NCBI GenBank assembly: GCA_015058625.1
Contig: SVCA01000003.1
Span: 1 to 64,000 of the forward strand
Origin: Pseudoselenomonas ruminantium
GTDB lineage: Bacteria; Bacillota; Negativicutes; Selenomonadales; Selenomonadaceae
DNA length: 64,000 nt
Direction: 5' to 3'
Within the stretch, counting starts at the first letter, position 1. The number at the start of each line of letters is the position of its first letter. Position numbers and translations under genes: made by a program. Of this stretch, positions 44,298-54,982 are shown one piece after another. The notes beneath the pieces are model-generated. The model did no database searches, was not told the DNA's origin, and saw only the letters and a list, made by a program, of their open reading frames with translations.

Positions 44298-44338
44298 AAA
44301 GAGCGAAGCAGATGCACGACGCATCTGCTTCGCTCTTT
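44298..44338. terminator. bidirectional terminator between chemoreceptor and pyrE
   Basis: Perfect 18-bp stem (AAAGAGCGAAGCAGATGC and complement) with a five-base loop, serving the convergent chemoreceptor and pyr operon. Confidence 0.93.
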
Positions 44339-44370
44339 GTGTTTTCAGGGTATTTAAGGCAGTTTCTATA

Positions 44371-44949
44371 TTATTTTTTTCCTGTGCTGCCCCTTTTGGT
44401 CATAGCCAGCCCCTGCTTGCACATAGGACATTCTTCAGGCTTGTAGGTTTCTACATTCATATGCAGGAGTGCCGTACAGGGAACATCACCGAAATTGGCT
44501 TTGCCGCCACTGCGGTCTACGAGCATGCTCACAGCTACGGGAATGCCGCCATGGGCCTTGACCACTTCGATAACTTCCTTGATAGAACCGCCGGTGGTCA
44601 CAATATCTTCCACAATCAGGCAGCGTTCGCCTTCATGCAGGGAAAAACCACGGCGGAAGGTCATCTTGCCATCCACACGTTCGGTGAAGATAGCGCGGGT
44701 ACCCAGCGCCTTGCCCGTTTCATGGGCCAGCAGGATACCGCCGGTCATGGGGCCGACAACCGTTTCAATATTGGCGTCCTTGAATTTTTCAGCCATGGCC
44801 TGACAGAGTTTTTCCGTGTATTTCGGCTGTTGGAGCACATTGAACTTTTCCACATAGTGCGGGCTGTGCAGGCCGGAGGTCAAAAGGAAATGCCCATCCA
44901 TAATTGCACCGGTTTCAATCAGTAATTCTTTTACTTCCTGTTCAGTCAT
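44371..44949 (-). CDS. pyrE: orotate phosphoribosyltransferase
   Basis: 192 residues. The PRPP loop is CLIVEDIVTTGGSIKEVIE. GPMTGGILLAHETGKALG and FRRGFSLHEGERC complete the fold. A C-terminal extension with CPMCKQG (a possible metal site) is typical of the longer Firmicute form. Converts orotate to OMP. Last gene of the pyr operon, two bases after pyrF. Confidence 0.95.
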   Translation of the reverse strand: MTEQEVKELLIETGAIMDGHFLLTSGLHSPHYVEKFNVLQQPKYTEKLCQAMAEKFKDANIETVVGPMTGGILLAHETGKALGTRAIFTERVDGKMTFRRGFSLHEGERCLIVEDIVTTGGSIKEVIEVVKAHGGIPVAVSMLVDRSGGKANFGDVPCTALLHMNVETYKPEECPMCKQGLAMTKRGSTGKK

Positions 44950-44951
44950 CT

Positions 44952-45668
44952 TTATTTTACTTTCTCCATTTCTTCTATAATCTTCAAAGCGGCAGTTTTC
45001 GGGTCAACCGAAGCATAGATGGGACGGCCAATCACCAAATGGGTGGAACCATCCTTCAAAGCGTTAGCCGGCGTAGCAATGCGGCTCTGGTCGTTAACAT
45101 CGCTGCCCGCCGGACGGATTCCCGGGGTGACAATGAGGAAATCATCACCACAGGCAGCCTTTATCAGGGCAGCTTCCTGCGCTGAGGCCACCACCCCATC
45201 CAGACCGGCTTTCTTGGCTAGTTTGGCATAGCGCACCACAGCACTCTTAATCTGAATGGCCTGACCAAGGCCCTCCCAATCCTCCTGATTGATGCTGGTC
45301 AGCACCGTAACGGCTATCAGTTTAGGACACTCGATGCCGAGCTTTTCGGCTTCTGCGTGCATCCTGTCCGCGGTGGTCTTCATCATGGTATAGCCACCGC
45401 TGGCATGCACATTAAGCATGGTCGCGCCCAGGCGCATCAGCGAGCAGATGCCTCCCGCCGCCGTATTGGGAATATCGTGAAGTTTGAGGTCAAGGAAAAC
45501 ATCTTTTCCCTGCTCCCTGAGCCAGGTTACTACCTGAGCGCCCACACTGTAAAAGAGTTCCATGCCTACCTTGTAATAGGACACACTGTCTCCTAATGTC
45601 GTTACCAGCCGCTTTACATCGTCCATCGTGTGGACGTCAAGTGCTGCAATCAAGCGTTCATCTGCCAT
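44952..45668 (-). CDS. pyrF: orotidine 5'-phosphate decarboxylase
   Basis: 238 residues. The catalytic core is DVFLDLKLHDIPNTAAGG (Asp-Lys-Asp set), with IALDVHTM at the N-terminus (LIAALDVHTMDD) and TPGIRPAGSDVNDQSRIATP as phosphate loop. Final step to UMP. Confidence 0.96.
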   Translation of the reverse strand: MADERLIAALDVHTMDDVKRLVTTLGDSVSYYKVGMELFYSVGAQVVTWLREQGKDVFLDLKLHDIPNTAAGGICSLMRLGATMLNVHASGGYTMMKTTADRMHAEAEKLGIECPKLIAVTVLTSINQEDWEGLGQAIQIKSAVVRYAKLAKKAGLDGVVASAQEAALIKAACGDDFLIVTPGIRPAGSDVNDQSRIATPANALKDGSTHLVIGRPIYASVDPKTAALKIIEEMEKVK

Positions 45669-45701
45669 AACCTGGGCCTCCTGTATACTGTAAAATTTTA
45701 A

Positions 45702-46631
45702 TTAAAGTGCTGCACCGATAATATCCTGTACCGATTCCAAATGGCGCCGGGCCAGATAGTCATTGATGCCATCGCAGATTTTCATGGTCACCGTCGGGTC
45801 ATTGAAATTGACTGTGCCCACCGCCACGGCGCTGGCTCCGGCCAGCAGGAATTCAATGGCATCTTCTGCGCAGCTGATGCCGCCCATGCCGATAAGCGGT
45901 ACCTTTACGACTTTAGCCACCTGATAGACCATGCGCAGGGCCACCGGCTTTACGCAAGGACCGGACAGGCCGCCTGTGACATTGCCGAGGGTCGGCTTTT
46001 GCGTATGGATATTGATTTCCATGCCCATTAGGGTGTTGATGAGGGAGATGATATCGGCCCCCGCATCTTCCACTGCTTTGGCCATCGTGACAATATCCGT
46101 CACATTCGGCGACAGCTTCAAGATGACCGGCTTCTTCGTATGGGCCTTGGCTTCTTTGACCACCGCTGCGGCAGCTTTGGGGTCAGTGCCGAACACAATG
46201 CCGCCTTCCTTGACATTCGGACAGGAGACATTGAGTTCAATCGCCGCGACTCCGGGCACATCGAGCATTTCCGCCAGAATGCCATATTCTTCCACGGTAC
46301 TGCCTGAGATATTCACGATTACATTCATATTGTAATTCGCGAGCCGGGGCAAAGTTTCCTGCAAGAAAACATCCACACCGGGATTTTCGAGGCCGATACA
46401 GTTGAGCATACCCCCGGGTGTTTCCGTAATGCGCACGCCCTCATTCCCGCGACGGGGCTTTAAGGTCGTGCCCTTGACCATGACACCGCCTAGCCTTGAC
46501 AGGTCAACGAATTCGGCAAATTCCTCACCGAAGCCAAAGGTTCCCGAAGCGGTCAGCACCGGCGTATTCATATAGATACCGGCAAGACTTGTATGCAGGC
46601 GTTTATCCAACATATTGATTGCTCTGCTCAT
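45702..46631 (-). CDS. pyrD: dihydroorotate dehydrogenase, catalytic subunit (class 1B)
   Basis: 309 residues, FMN-binding TIM barrel. [14 protein letters not shown] and [17 protein letters not shown] contain the catalytic cysteine region; [19 protein letters not shown] binds FMN phosphate. Works with PyrK to pass electrons to NAD. Its start overlaps the pyrK stop (ATGA). Confidence 0.95.
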   Translation of the reverse strand: MSRAINMLDKRLHTSLAGIYMNTPVLTASGTFGFGEEFAEFVDLSRLGGVMVKGTTLKPRRGNEGVRITETPGGMLNCIGLENPGVDVFLQETLPRLANYNMNVIVNISGSTVEEYGILAEMLDVPGVAAIELNVSCPNVKEGGIVFGTDPKAAAAVVKEAKAHTKKPVILKLSPNVTDIVTMAKAVEDAGADIISLINTLMGMEINIHTQKPTLGNVTGGLSGPCVKPVALRMVYQVAKVVKVPLIGMGGISCAEDAIEFLLAGASAVAVGTVNFNDPTVTMKICDGINDYLARRHLESVQDIIGAAL

Positions 46632-47416
46632 GCGAGGTCAAACACCTCCTCTGCCCAAAATACCGGGCCATCCTTGCAGACTTTCTTGCGCTCGCCGCTG
46701 GTCGTATCAATCGAGCAGGACAGGCAGGCCCCGAGGCCGCAGCCCATGCGCTTTTCGAGTGATACCTGACAGGGAATATTATATTCATGGGCGATTCTCG
46801 CAATGCCCTGCATCATGATTTCCGGGCCGCAGGCGATGACCAAATCATAATCGCCTTTCTGCAGCAGTTCCGGCAGCAATGTGGTCGTAAAGCCCTTGGT
46901 TCCACAGGAACCATCATCTGTTGTGCAGAAAACTGCCTGCACATGAGGCTTATAGATATCCTGCCAGAAAAGCTCCCGCTCGCAGCGGCCGCCCATCAAT
47001 ACATCGGCCTTGCCCTTTGCATGTTCGGCGTAAAAGAGCAGCGGGGATAAGCCCATGCCGCCGCCAACGAGCAGGGGGCGTTTGGCTTTAAGGCTAAAGC
47101 CGTGGCCCAAAGGGCCCAGCACATTGATAACCGTGCCTGCCGTAAGCTGGGCAAGGGCTTTAGTGCCCTTGCCCACTACCCGGTAGATAAACGCCACCGT
47201 GCCTTTTTGCAGGCTGACTTCGGCAATCCCCACGGGGCGGCGCAGGGTAAAGGCGCCGCCAGGAACCTGCAGCTGAACAAATTGTCCCGGCTCTGCTTCC
47301 CGCGCAATTTCCCGCGCCTCTACTTCCATGCGCCACACATCTTTCGCCAGTTCATGCTGGGCAATAATTTCGCCATCAACAGCTGCCTTAGGCAAGGTCG
47401 TCACCGCCTCCCACAT
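46628..47416 (-). CDS. pyrK: dihydroorotate dehydrogenase electron-transfer subunit
   Basis: Up to 262 residues. FAD-binding [12 protein letters not shown], a ferredoxin-reductase fold ([17 protein letters not shown]) and a C-terminal 2Fe-2S cluster C-x4-C-x2-C-x11-C ([17 protein letters not shown]). The start is uncertain: ATG 47416 lies inside the end of carB, while a TTG at 47395 with GGGAGG upstream also fits. Confidence 0.93.
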   Translation of the reverse strand: MWEAVTTLPKAAVDGEIIAQHELAKDVWRMEVEAREIAREAEPGQFVQLQVPGGAFTLRRPVGIAEVSLQKGTVAFIYRVVGKGTKALAQLTAGTVINVLGPLGHGFSLKAKRPLLVGGGMGLSPLLFYAEHAKGKADVLMGGRCERELFWQDIYKPHVQAVFCTTDDGSCGTKGFTTTLLPELLQKGDYDLVIACGPEIMMQGIARIAHEYNIPCQVSLEKRMGCGLGACLSCSIDTTSGERKKVCKDGPVFWAEEVFDLA

Positions 47417-50400
47417 AGTCCTGAATGGCCAGCGAGTAGACCAGACGACGTTCGCGCATGAAGGAGAGCACCCGCATGACTTCCCAAGCCGTGTCCAGCG
47501 AGGTCAGGCAGGCAATGCCATGTTCCACCGTAGCGCGGCGGATTTTGAAACCGTCCTTCAGGGAATGCTTGCCCTGGGTCAGGGTGTTGATGACCATATG
47601 AATCTTGCCCGTCTTGATTTTTTCAATGATGTCGGAGCTGCGTTCGTGAACCTTGCCCACGACTTCCACATCAATGCCCATGGACTTGATGGCCTTGGCC
47701 GTACCTTCTGTCGCGGCAATCTGGAAGTCCAAATCCGCAAAGGCCTTGGCCAGCTGCTTCATTTCTTCCTTATCCTTATCGGCTACCGTAAAGAGCACAC
47801 AGCCCTTGGTCGGCACGTTGATGCCAGAGCCGACAATGGCCTTATAGAGGGCGCGGGCATAGTGATAGTCAATGCCCATAACCTCACCCGTGGATTTCAT
47901 TTCGGGGCCGAGGGCGATATCCACATCCGTCATCTTGGCGAAGGAGAACACCGGCGCTTTTACGGCCACATAGGGTTTGGGCGGTACCAGACCCGTGCGT
48001 TCGCTGACTTCTTTAAGCGATGCGCCCAGCGCAATGCGGGTGGCCAGATTGACCATCTTCACATCCGTAACCTTCGAGAGGAACGGAACCGTACGGCTGG
48101 AACGCGGATTTACTTCGATAATGAACACTTCGTCATTGACGACTACGAACTGGATGTTCAGGAGACCCTTGACATGGAGCGCTACCGCCAGCCGCTTGGT
48201 GTAGTCAATAATGGTGTACAGCACCTTGGAGGACAGGGTGCGCGGCGGATATACGGCGATACTGTCACCGGAGTGTACGCCGGCACGTTCCACATGTTCC
48301 ATGATGCCCGGAATCAGCACATCCATGCCATCGGAAATGGCGTCAACTTCCACTTCCGTACCCTGCATATAGCGGTCAACCAGCACCGGATGGTCAGGCG
48401 TTACCTTTACGGCGCGGCTCATATAGTCGCGAAGTTCTGCTTCGTTGTAGACGATTTCCATGGCCCGGCCGCCTAACACATAAGACGGACGCACCATAAC
48501 CGGATAGCCGATACGCTCAGCCCCGCTGATGGCATCTTCGAGGTTCGTCACACTGATACCCTGCGGGCGGGGAATCTGCGTCTGGGTCAGCACTTCATCA
48601 AAGCGCTCACGGTCTTCAGCTCTATCAATATCGTCTACGGAAGTACCGAATACCTTGACACCAGCCTTTTGCAGGGATGCGGCCAGATTGATGGCCGTCT
48701 GCCCGCCGAATTGGACGATAACGCCTTCCGGCTTTTCCTTGTCGATGATGTTGAGCACATCTTCCGTGGTCAGCGGTTCAAAATACAGTCTGTCGGAAAT
48801 ATCGAAGTCCGTGGATACGGTTTCCGGGTTGTTGTTGATGATGATGGCCTCGATGCCCATTTCCTTGAGTGCCCATACGGAATGTACCGAGCAGTAGTCA
48901 AATTCCACACCCTGACCGATGCGGATAGGCCCGGAGCCCAGCACGATGACCTTGCGTTTATTCGACACTGCCACTTCATCCTGCTCCGCGCGGAAGGTGG
49001 AGTAATAATACGGTGTCGCGGCTTCAAATTCAGCAGCGCAGGTATCGACCATCTTGTAGCAGGGCATTACGCCCATGCTCTTGCGCGTGGTGCGGATTTC
49101 ATCCATGCTCTTGCCGGTGATTTCAGCGATGGATACATCAGCCAGGCCCACATTCTTCGCTGCAAACATCAGGCTCGGCGTCAAGGGTTCGCTGCCCAGC
49201 TGATTTTCCACCTGCGCGATATTGTTGATTTTATTGATAAACCATTTGTCCACTTTCGTGATGGCGTGAATCTCGTCCACCGTGGCAATGCCGCGGCGCA
49301 GGGCTTCGGCAATCACGAAGATACGCTCGTCGTTGATGCGGTTGAGGTTCTTCCTGACTCTTGCATCATCCCAGGCGGCTATTTTCGGCATGGACAGGCG
49401 GTGCACGCCGATTTCCAGCGAGCGCACAGCCTTGAGAATAGCGCCTTCAAAGTGGCGGTCAATGCTCATGACCTCGCCCGTGGCTTTCATCTGCGTGCCC
49501 AGCGTCTTGTCCGCATAGACGAACTTGTCAAAGGGCCAGCGCGGGAATTTCACGACACAGTAGTCGAGTGACGGCTCAAAGCAGGCCTTGGTCTTCTGCG
49601 TTACCGCATTGGTGATTTCATCAAGCGTATAGCCGATGGCAATCTTGGCAGAAACCTTGGCAATCGGATAGCCAGTTGCCTTGGAGGCCAGTGCCGAGGA
49701 ACGGCTTACACGAGGATTTACTTCGATAACATAGTAACGGTTGCTGTTGGGGTCGAGGGCATACTGCGCGTTGCAGCCGCCTTCGATGCCAAGTTCGCGG
49801 ATAATGCGCAGGGAAGCACTTCTGAGCATCTGATACTCATGGTCAGTCAACGTCTGGGACGGTGCGACAACAATGGAGTCACCGGTATGCACACCCACGG
49901 GGTCGAAGTTTTCCATGTTGCAGACGGTGATGCAGTTGTCGTTGCCGTCACGCATGACTTCGTATTCGATTTCCTTCCAGCCGGCCACACTGCGCTCGAT
50001 GAGCACCTGACCAATCAGGGAGTAATTCAGGCCCTTGATGACGATATCAATGAGTTCTTCCTCATTCTCGGCAATGCCGCCGCCCGTGCCGCCCATGGTA
50101 TAAGCCGGGCGCACGATAACCGGATAGCCGATTTCCGTGGCAAATTCTACCGCGCTGGGCACATCTTCCACAATGGTGCTTTCCGGGATAGGTTCACCGA
50201 GTTTTTCCATGGTTTCCTTAAAGAGTTCCCGGTCTTCGGCCTGCTTGATAGCCGACAGCGGCGTTCCCAAAAGCTCTACGCCGTGTTCCTTGAGCACACC
50301 GCGCTCTGCCAGCTGTACAGCCAGATTGAGTCCTGCCTGACCGCCCAAAGTTGCCAAAAGTCCATCCGGTTTTTCCTTGGCGATGATTTCGGCCAAAAAC

Positions 50401-50615
50401 TCCGGCGTCAGCGGCTCGATATACACGCGGTCAGCAATATGCGTATCCGTCATGATGGTTGCCGGATTGGAGTTTACCAGCACTACTTCGAGTCCTTCTT
50501 CTTTGAGGGCGCGGCAGGCCTGGGAACCAGCGTAGTCAAATTCGGCTGCCTGACCGATGATGATGGGGCCAGAGCCAATAACCATTACTTTTTTGAGATT
50601 TTCCTTCTTTGGCAT
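47388..50615 (-). CDS. carB: carbamoyl-phosphate synthase large subunit
   Basis: 1075 residues, full length. Two ATP-grasp halves (for example [20 protein letters not shown] and [20 protein letters not shown]), an oligomerisation domain between them and a C-terminal MGS-like allosteric domain ([19 protein letters not shown]). Makes carbamoyl phosphate with CarA. It lies one base after carA's stop. Confidence 0.98.
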   Translation of the reverse strand: MPKKENLKKVMVIGSGPIIIGQAAEFDYAGSQACRALKEEGLEVVLVNSNPATIMTDTHIADRVYIEPLTPEFLAEIIAKEKPDGLLATLGGQAGLNLAVQLAERGVLKEHGVELLGTPLSAIKQAEDRELFKETMEKLGEPIPESTIVEDVPSAVEFATEIGYPVIVRPAYTMGGTGGGIAENEEELIDIVIKGLNYSLIGQVLIERSVAGWKEIEYEVMRDGNDNCITVCNMENFDPVGVHTGDSIVVAPSQTLTDHEYQMLRSASLRIIRELGIEGGCNAQYALDPNSNRYYVIEVNPRVSRSSALASKATGYPIAKVSAKIAIGYTLDEITNAVTQKTKACFEPSLDYCVVKFPRWPFDKFVYADKTLGTQMKATGEVMSIDRHFEGAILKAVRSLEIGVHRLSMPKIAAWDDARVRKNLNRINDERIFVIAEALRRGIATVDEIHAITKVDKWFINKINNIAQVENQLGSEPLTPSLMFAAKNVGLADVSIAEITGKSMDEIRTTRKSMGVMPCYKMVDTCAAEFEAATPYYYSTFRAEQDEVAVSNKRKVIVLGSGPIRIGQGVEFDYCSVHSVWALKEMGIEAIIINNNPETVSTDFDISDRLYFEPLTTEDVLNIIDKEKPEGVIVQFGGQTAINLAASLQKAGVKVFGTSVDDIDRAEDRERFDEVLTQTQIPRPQGISVTNLEDAISGAERIGYPVMVRPSYVLGGRAMEIVYNEAELRDYMSRAVKVTPDHPVLVDRYMQGTEVEVDAISDGMDVLIPGIMEHVERAGVHSGDSIAVYPPRTLSSKVLYTIIDYTKRLAVALHVKGLLNIQFVVVNDEVFIIEVNPRSSRTVPFLSKVTDVKMVNLATRIALGASLKEVSERTGLVPPKPYVAVKAPVFSFAKMTDVDIALGPEMKSTGEVMGIDYHYARALYKAIVGSGINVPTKGCVLFTVADKDKEEMKQLAKAFADLDFQIAATEGTAKAIKSMGIDVEVVGKVHERSSDIIEKIKTGKIHMVINTLTQGKHSLKDGFKIRRATVEHGIACLTSLDTAWEVMRVLSFMRERRLVYSLAIQDYVGGGDDLA

Positions 50616-50616
50616 C

Positions 50617-51687
50617 TTATTCTCCCTTCAACATGGTCCAAAATTCGTCAAACAGATAGAGGTTGTCGTCCGGGCCCGGCGAGGCTTCCGGATGATACTG
50701 CACGGAGAACAGCGGCAGTTCCTTATGGCGCATGCCCTCAACCGTGCCATCGTTGACATTGATATGCGTAACTTCCAGCGGCAAGTCTTTGAGCGACTCC
50801 TCCTCAACTGCAAAACCGTGGTTCTGCGAAGAAATCTGCACCTTGCCCGTGCGCAAATCCTTGACCGGCTGGTTCGAGCCGCGATGGCCGAATTTTAGTT
50901 TGTAGGTCTTAGCCCCCAAAGCGCGGGCAATCAGCTGATGGCCAAGGCAGATGCCAAAGATGGGCTTCTTGCCAATCAGCTTCTTGATTTCTTCGACGAT
51001 TTCCGGTACATCGGCAGGGTCGCCAGGGCCGTTGGAGAGGAAAATCCCGTCCGAATTCATCGCGAGGATATCCTCGGCCTTGGTATCTGCCGGCACAACC
51101 TGCAACTTGCAGCCGATATTGTGCAGGGAAGTCAGGATGTTCTGCTTAACGCCAAAATCCATGGCGACAACCAGCGGTGCATCTTCGTTCTCGGCTTCCA
51201 TCGTGTATGCTTCCTTCGTGGTTACTTCCATAACCACCTCTTTTTTGATGGGCACAGCCATAAGCTTGTCGATTTCTGCCTGCTCGGCATCTGCGGGTAC
51301 GATAATCCCCTTCATGGTACCGGCATTGCGGATTTTACGGGTCACGGCGCGGGTATCCACATCATACAGGCAGGGAATATTCTGACGCGTCAAAAACTCC
51401 GCCAGACTTTCCTCATAATGCCAGTTGCTGCCCAGCTCACAAAGTTCGCCGATGACAAAGCCGCCCACAAAAGCCTTGCGGGACTGCATAAAGATATCGG
51501 CAATCCCGTAATTGCCTACCATAGGATAGGTCAGCGTCAAAATCTGGCGGCAATAGCTGGGGTCCGTAAGACTTTCCTGATACCCCGTCATGCTGGTGTT
51601 GAACACCACTTCGCCGGTCGCCCGGCTGTCATTTAATAACTGCCCCGTAAAAACGCTGCCGTCTTCGAGGATTAATTTACCCTTCAT
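50617..51687 (-). CDS. carA: carbamoyl-phosphate synthase small subunit
   Basis: 356 residues. N-terminal CPSase domain ([39 protein letters not shown]) and class I glutaminase with the nucleophile in [18 protein letters not shown] and the His-Glu pair in [13 protein letters not shown]. Hydrolyses glutamine and feeds ammonia to CarB. GAGGTG precedes ATG 51687. Confidence 0.97.
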   Translation of the reverse strand: MKGKLILEDGSVFTGQLLNDSRATGEVVFNTSMTGYQESLTDPSYCRQILTLTYPMVGNYGIADIFMQSRKAFVGGFVIGELCELGSNWHYEESLAEFLTRQNIPCLYDVDTRAVTRKIRNAGTMKGIIVPADAEQAEIDKLMAVPIKKEVVMEVTTKEAYTMEAENEDAPLVVAMDFGVKQNILTSLHNIGCKLQVVPADTKAEDILAMNSDGIFLSNGPGDPADVPEIVEEIKKLIGKKPIFGICLGHQLIARALGAKTYKLKFGHRGSNQPVKDLRTGKVQISSQNHGFAVEEESLKDLPLEVTHINVNDGTVEGMRHKELPLFSVQYHPEASPGPDDNLYLFDEFWTMLKGE

Positions 51688-51714
51688 GAAAACACCTCAT
51701 TAACTATATTCATC

Positions 51715-53004
51715 TCATGCCAAAATTTTACCATCCTGCATAACGACTTTACCGTTCACCATGGTCAGCACCGCCTTGCCCTTGAGCTTGCGGCCCACAA
51801 ACGGGCTGTGGCTGCCCTTGGTATAGAATTCTTTTTCGTCAACCGTCCACTCCAGTTCCGGGTCGATAACCGTGATATCCGCCTGCGCACCTTCGCTGAG
51901 CCTGCCTGCGTTGAGGCCGAAAACCTTGGCCGGTTCATAGCTCATCTTGGAAATAATCAGCGGCAGGTCTAATTTCTGCTCGTGATACAAATCCGTCAGC
52001 ATAATGCCCAGGGACGTTTCAAGGCCAGGGAAACCGCTCGGCGCGTAGATGTACTCACGGTCCTTTTCTTCCTGTGCATGCGGGCTGTGGTCGGTGACGA
52101 TGGCATCAATGGTGCCGTCCTTCAACCCTTCGAGAATTGCTTCACAGTCCTTGGCTGCCCGCAGGGGCGGATTGATTTTCGTGGAGGTATCAAAGAGATT
52201 GACACATTCTTCCGTCATGGTCAGATGCTGTGGCGTAGCTTCTGCCGTTACCTTGATGCCGCGCTTTTTGGCCTGACGCACGATATCCACGGCCCGTGCA
52301 GAACTGATATGGGCGATATGCACCTTGGAACCAGCATACTCTGCCAACATGATATCACGGGCCACAGCAATATCCTCAGCAACCGTAGGACGACCTTTGA
52401 GGCCGAGCATCGCACTGCGATGGCCTTCGTTCATCACACCATCTTCAATCAGTGTGGGCTCCTCCTCATGGTTAATGATAACCTTGTCAAAAGTGTGGAG
52501 GTAATCAAACGCATTGAGCATGACCTTGGCACTGGGGGCGAAGTGACCGTCATCGGAGAAAGCCACTGCACCAGCTTCCAGCATGTCTCCCATCTCAGCC
52601 AGTTCCTTGCCTTCCTGACCTTTCGTGACCGCGCCGATGATTTCCACATTGACAACACTGACTTCCTGCGCGCGCATCTTCAGGCTGCGCACCAGCGCTG
52701 CCGAGTCCACCGCCGGGTTGGTATTGGGCATGGTGCAGATGGTCGTAAAGCCGCCCGCCGCAGCTGCCTTAGAACCAGACTCAAAATCCTCTTTGGCTTC
52801 CTGTCCCGGCTCCCGCAGATGTACATGCAGGTCGATAAGTCCCGGCGTTACCACTTTGCCGTTAGCGTCATAGACTTCGTCAGCTTTCTCTTCAATTCCT
52901 GCACCGATTTTTACAATCTTGCCGTCTTCTACGAGCACATCTGCCACTGCATCGAATTTATTTTCCGGATTGATTACGCGTCCGCCTTTGAGCAAAATTT
53001 TCAT
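51715..53004 (-). CDS. pyrC: dihydroorotase
   Basis: 429 residues, class I amidohydrolase. Metal ligands in GLIDLHVHLREPGQEAKED; a further His in IINHEEEP and VHIAHISSARAVDI; AIVTDHSPHAQEEKD holds the catalytic Asp. Closes carbamoyl aspartate to dihydroorotate. The GGGAGG site is good and the ATG overlaps the pyrB stop. Confidence 0.96.
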   Translation of the reverse strand: MKILLKGGRVINPENKFDAVADVLVEDGKIVKIGAGIEEKADEVYDANGKVVTPGLIDLHVHLREPGQEAKEDFESGSKAAAAGGFTTICTMPNTNPAVDSAALVRSLKMRAQEVSVVNVEIIGAVTKGQEGKELAEMGDMLEAGAVAFSDDGHFAPSAKVMLNAFDYLHTFDKVIINHEEEPTLIEDGVMNEGHRSAMLGLKGRPTVAEDIAVARDIMLAEYAGSKVHIAHISSARAVDIVRQAKKRGIKVTAEATPQHLTMTEECVNLFDTSTKINPPLRAAKDCEAILEGLKDGTIDAIVTDHSPHAQEEKDREYIYAPSGFPGLETSLGIMLTDLYHEQKLDLPLIISKMSYEPAKVFGLNAGRLSEGAQADITVIDPELEWTVDEKEFYTKGSHSPFVGRKLKGKAVLTMVNGKVVMQDGKILA

Positions 53005-53948
53005 GCCTGTTTTCCTCCCGTCAGCACCAAGGTAAAGAGCGCCATGCGCACCGCTACACCATTCTGTACTTCTTCCTGAATGGCCGAGTTCTTGCCGTAA
53101 GCCGTGAAGGGCGAGATTTCCCAGCCCTTGTTCATGGGGCCCGGATGCAGAATCAGTACATCATCCTTGGCCAGCTTCAGGCGCGTATCGTTGAGGCCGA
53201 AAATCCGTGCATATTCGCGGGTCGTCGGGAACAGGCCACCCTTCATGCGTTCGAGCTGAATGCGCAGCACTTCGATTACATCAGCGTTGGCGATGGCATC
53301 TTCAATGCGCTCATGCACCACAATGCCCGGTTCTTCATAGAGAAAACGCGGCAGCAAAGTCTTAGGGCCGGCGATATGCACTTCCATGCCCATCTTGCGC
53401 ATGCCGTAGATATCAGAGCGGGCCACACGGCTGTGCAGCACATCACCGATAATCGCAACCTTCAAGCCTTCAAGATGGCCCTTATGTTCCTCGATGGTAA
53501 AGAGGTTCAAGAGGCCCTGCGAAGGATGTGCATGCGCGCCGTCACCGGCGTTTAAGATTACAGGACTTACTACCCGCGAAGCGTATTCCGCCGCACCTTC
53601 CGCCTTATGGCGCATAACGATGGCATCTACGCCCATAGCCTCGATGGTGTAGAGCGTATCGCGGAGGCTTTCGCCCTTGACGATACTGCTCGAACCAGCC
53701 GTGATGTTTACCACATCTGCGCCGAGGTATTTGCCCGCCAGTTCAAAGGAAGTACGGGTACGGGTGCTGGGTTCATAAAACAGGGTGACAATGGATTTGC
53801 CGCGCAGGGTCGGAACCTTCTTGATATCCCGATGAATGATGTTCTTCATTTCCTTGGCGGTATCGAGCACCAAGCGAATCTCTTCCGGGCTGAAATCTTC
53901 CAGGCCCAAAACATTCTTTCCCCGCAGGGACAATTTGTTTTTCTCCAA
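53001..53948 (-). CDS. pyrB: aspartate carbamoyltransferase, catalytic subunit
   Basis: About 315 residues. Carbamoyl-phosphate loop FYEPSTRTRTSFELAGKYLG, AEGAAEYASRVVSPVILNAG and HPGPMNKGWEI. No pyrI regulatory subunit is present. The start is uncertain: AAGGAG lies eight bases before a TTG at 53948, while GTG 53957 is too close to it. First gene of the operon, after an attenuator-bearing leader. Confidence 0.95.
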   Translation of the reverse strand: MEKNKLSLRGKNVLGLEDFSPEEIRLVLDTAKEMKNIIHRDIKKVPTLRGKSIVTLFYEPSTRTRTSFELAGKYLGADVVNITAGSSSIVKGESLRDTLYTIEAMGVDAIVMRHKAEGAAEYASRVVSPVILNAGDGAHAHPSQGLLNLFTIEEHKGHLEGLKVAIIGDVLHSRVARSDIYGMRKMGMEVHIAGPKTLLPRFLYEEPGIVVHERIEDAIANADVIEVLRIQLERMKGGLFPTTREYARIFGLNDTRLKLAKDDVLILHPGPMNKGWEISPFTAYGKNSAIQEEVQNGVAVRMALFTLVLTGGKQA

Positions 53949-53957
53949 GTCATTCAC

Positions 53958-54224
53958 TCCTTAACAGGTTGACATTCATAATTATACATTAAGTTTGCAT
54001 AAACTTTCAAGGAGAAATCCATTGTCTTTGAAAATATGCCTGCATAAAACACAAAAAGGGAGCTTCTTATGCGTATGCATAAGAAAGCTCCCGCTTTACT
54101 TCCAGTTATAGTTATACTTATACTTATAGCTATATTTATGTCAGGCTCCCCTTATGCGCATCGCAGTACGCATCTTAAAAAGGCAATGTATTCGTTTGTC
54201 CTTGAGCAGCTCTCGTCTGCTTTG
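53958..54224 (-). promoter_or_regulatory. pyr operon leader with attenuator
   Basis: Transcription from the promoter at 54,231-54,259 gives a roughly 267-nt leader. It contains a strong terminator at 54,053-54,092 before pyrB. Upstream, GCATAAG near 54,152 is complementary to CTTATGC in the 5' arm of the terminator and could form an antiterminator. A tandem ATAAGT/ATAACT repeat lies between them. No PyrR-binding loop consensus was recognised, and no pyrR gene is in the window. Confidence 0.65.
54053..54092 (-). terminator. attenuator terminator in pyr leader
   Basis: Minus strand: GGGAGCTTTCTTATGC, loop ATAC, GCATAAGAAGCTCCC, then TTTTTGTGTTTT. A 15-bp stem with one bulged base, followed by a T run; strong. 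Confidence 0.9.
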
Positions 54225-54230
54225 TTTGTA

Positions 54231-54259
54231 ATTATAGCGCATACATTTTGAAATTGCAA
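54231..54259 (-). promoter_or_regulatory. pyr operon promoter
   Basis: TTGCAA (54,254-54,259), exact 17-base spacer, TATAAT (54,231-54,236), reading leftward. Near-consensus housekeeping promoter. Confidence 0.8.
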
Positions 54260-54271
54260 GGGCGATTTGTA

Positions 54272-54967
54272 TTAAATTTCTTTTACCTTGCGGCTAATCT
54301 TCAACGTTCGCAAATATGTTTTCTGCTCCGTTGTTATCCGTCTGCTCTCAATGGCCTTCTGGATGGCTTTGTTATGCGTCCAGACATCTAAAGCCTGTCC
54401 TTCGATAAAGGGCAGCGCTGCTTCATATTGCTTGACCAGTGCCGTGGCAAAATACCAGGCCGTCATCATATTGACATAGTATTCCTCGGAACGCACCTGC
54501 GCTGCCAACTGCAAATAGAACAGGTCAAAATCTTCGTCTAAGAAATGCTCCATCAGCATGCCAATGGCAAAGCGCACTTTATAAGTTTCTTTTGCCGTCA
54601 GCCAAGTTTTTATCCGTCCTATCAGTTCCTGACGGTGCTTCTTAAAGATTTTCGGTGACATCTGGTCACAAGTAGCCCAGTTATCTACATAGGGCAGGAA
54701 TTTTTCCAGCTGCGCCATGCAAGCCTCATAATCCTTCATCCCCGACAGGATAAAAGCATGGAGCTGGTTTTCTTCAAAATAGGTATGGGGAAGCGTTGCT
54801 AAGAAGCCTTCCGCCTCCTCCCCCTTACTGATTTCCTTTGCCAGCTTCCGCAAGGCCGGTGTCCGCACCCCGATAATCTGTTCCGGTGCCACCGTGGGCA
54901 TCAGCTTGCTTTGGAACGCCTGATACTTTTTATCCTGCAAAGCAAATAATTCCGCCTGTATATCCAT
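54272..54967 (-). CDS. AlkD-like DNA alkylation repair protein
   Basis: 231 residues built of HEAT-like helical repeats. IGVRTPALRKLAKEIS, FLPYVDNWATCDQMSPKIF and YYVNMMTAWYFATALVKQ match the AlkD family, whose conserved Trp and Asp sit in the DNA-contacting concave face. Likely glycosylase for bulky or cationic N3/N7-alkyl purines. It follows the JetD-like gene by 15 bases and may share its transcript. GGGAGGAGGGC upstream of ATG 54967. Confidence 0.88.
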   Translation of the reverse strand: MDIQAELFALQDKKYQAFQSKLMPTVAPEQIIGVRTPALRKLAKEISKGEEAEGFLATLPHTYFEENQLHAFILSGMKDYEACMAQLEKFLPYVDNWATCDQMSPKIFKKHRQELIGRIKTWLTAKETYKVRFAIGMLMEHFLDEDFDLFYLQLAAQVRSEEYYVNMMTAWYFATALVKQYEAALPFIEGQALDVWTHNKAIQKAIESRRITTEQKTYLRTLKISRKVKEI

Positions 54968-54982
54968 ACATGCCCTCCTCCC

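Noticed and set aside
47328..48476. 382-codon open frame on the plus strand
   Set aside because: It lies entirely opposite carB and pyrK, whose motifs are intact; it has no recognisable domain and no ribosome site. Likewise the plus-strand frames at 39,200-40,198 (opposite ilvC), 51,982-53,079 (opposite pyrC) and 27,259-28,110 (opposite the M24 peptidase) are shadows.
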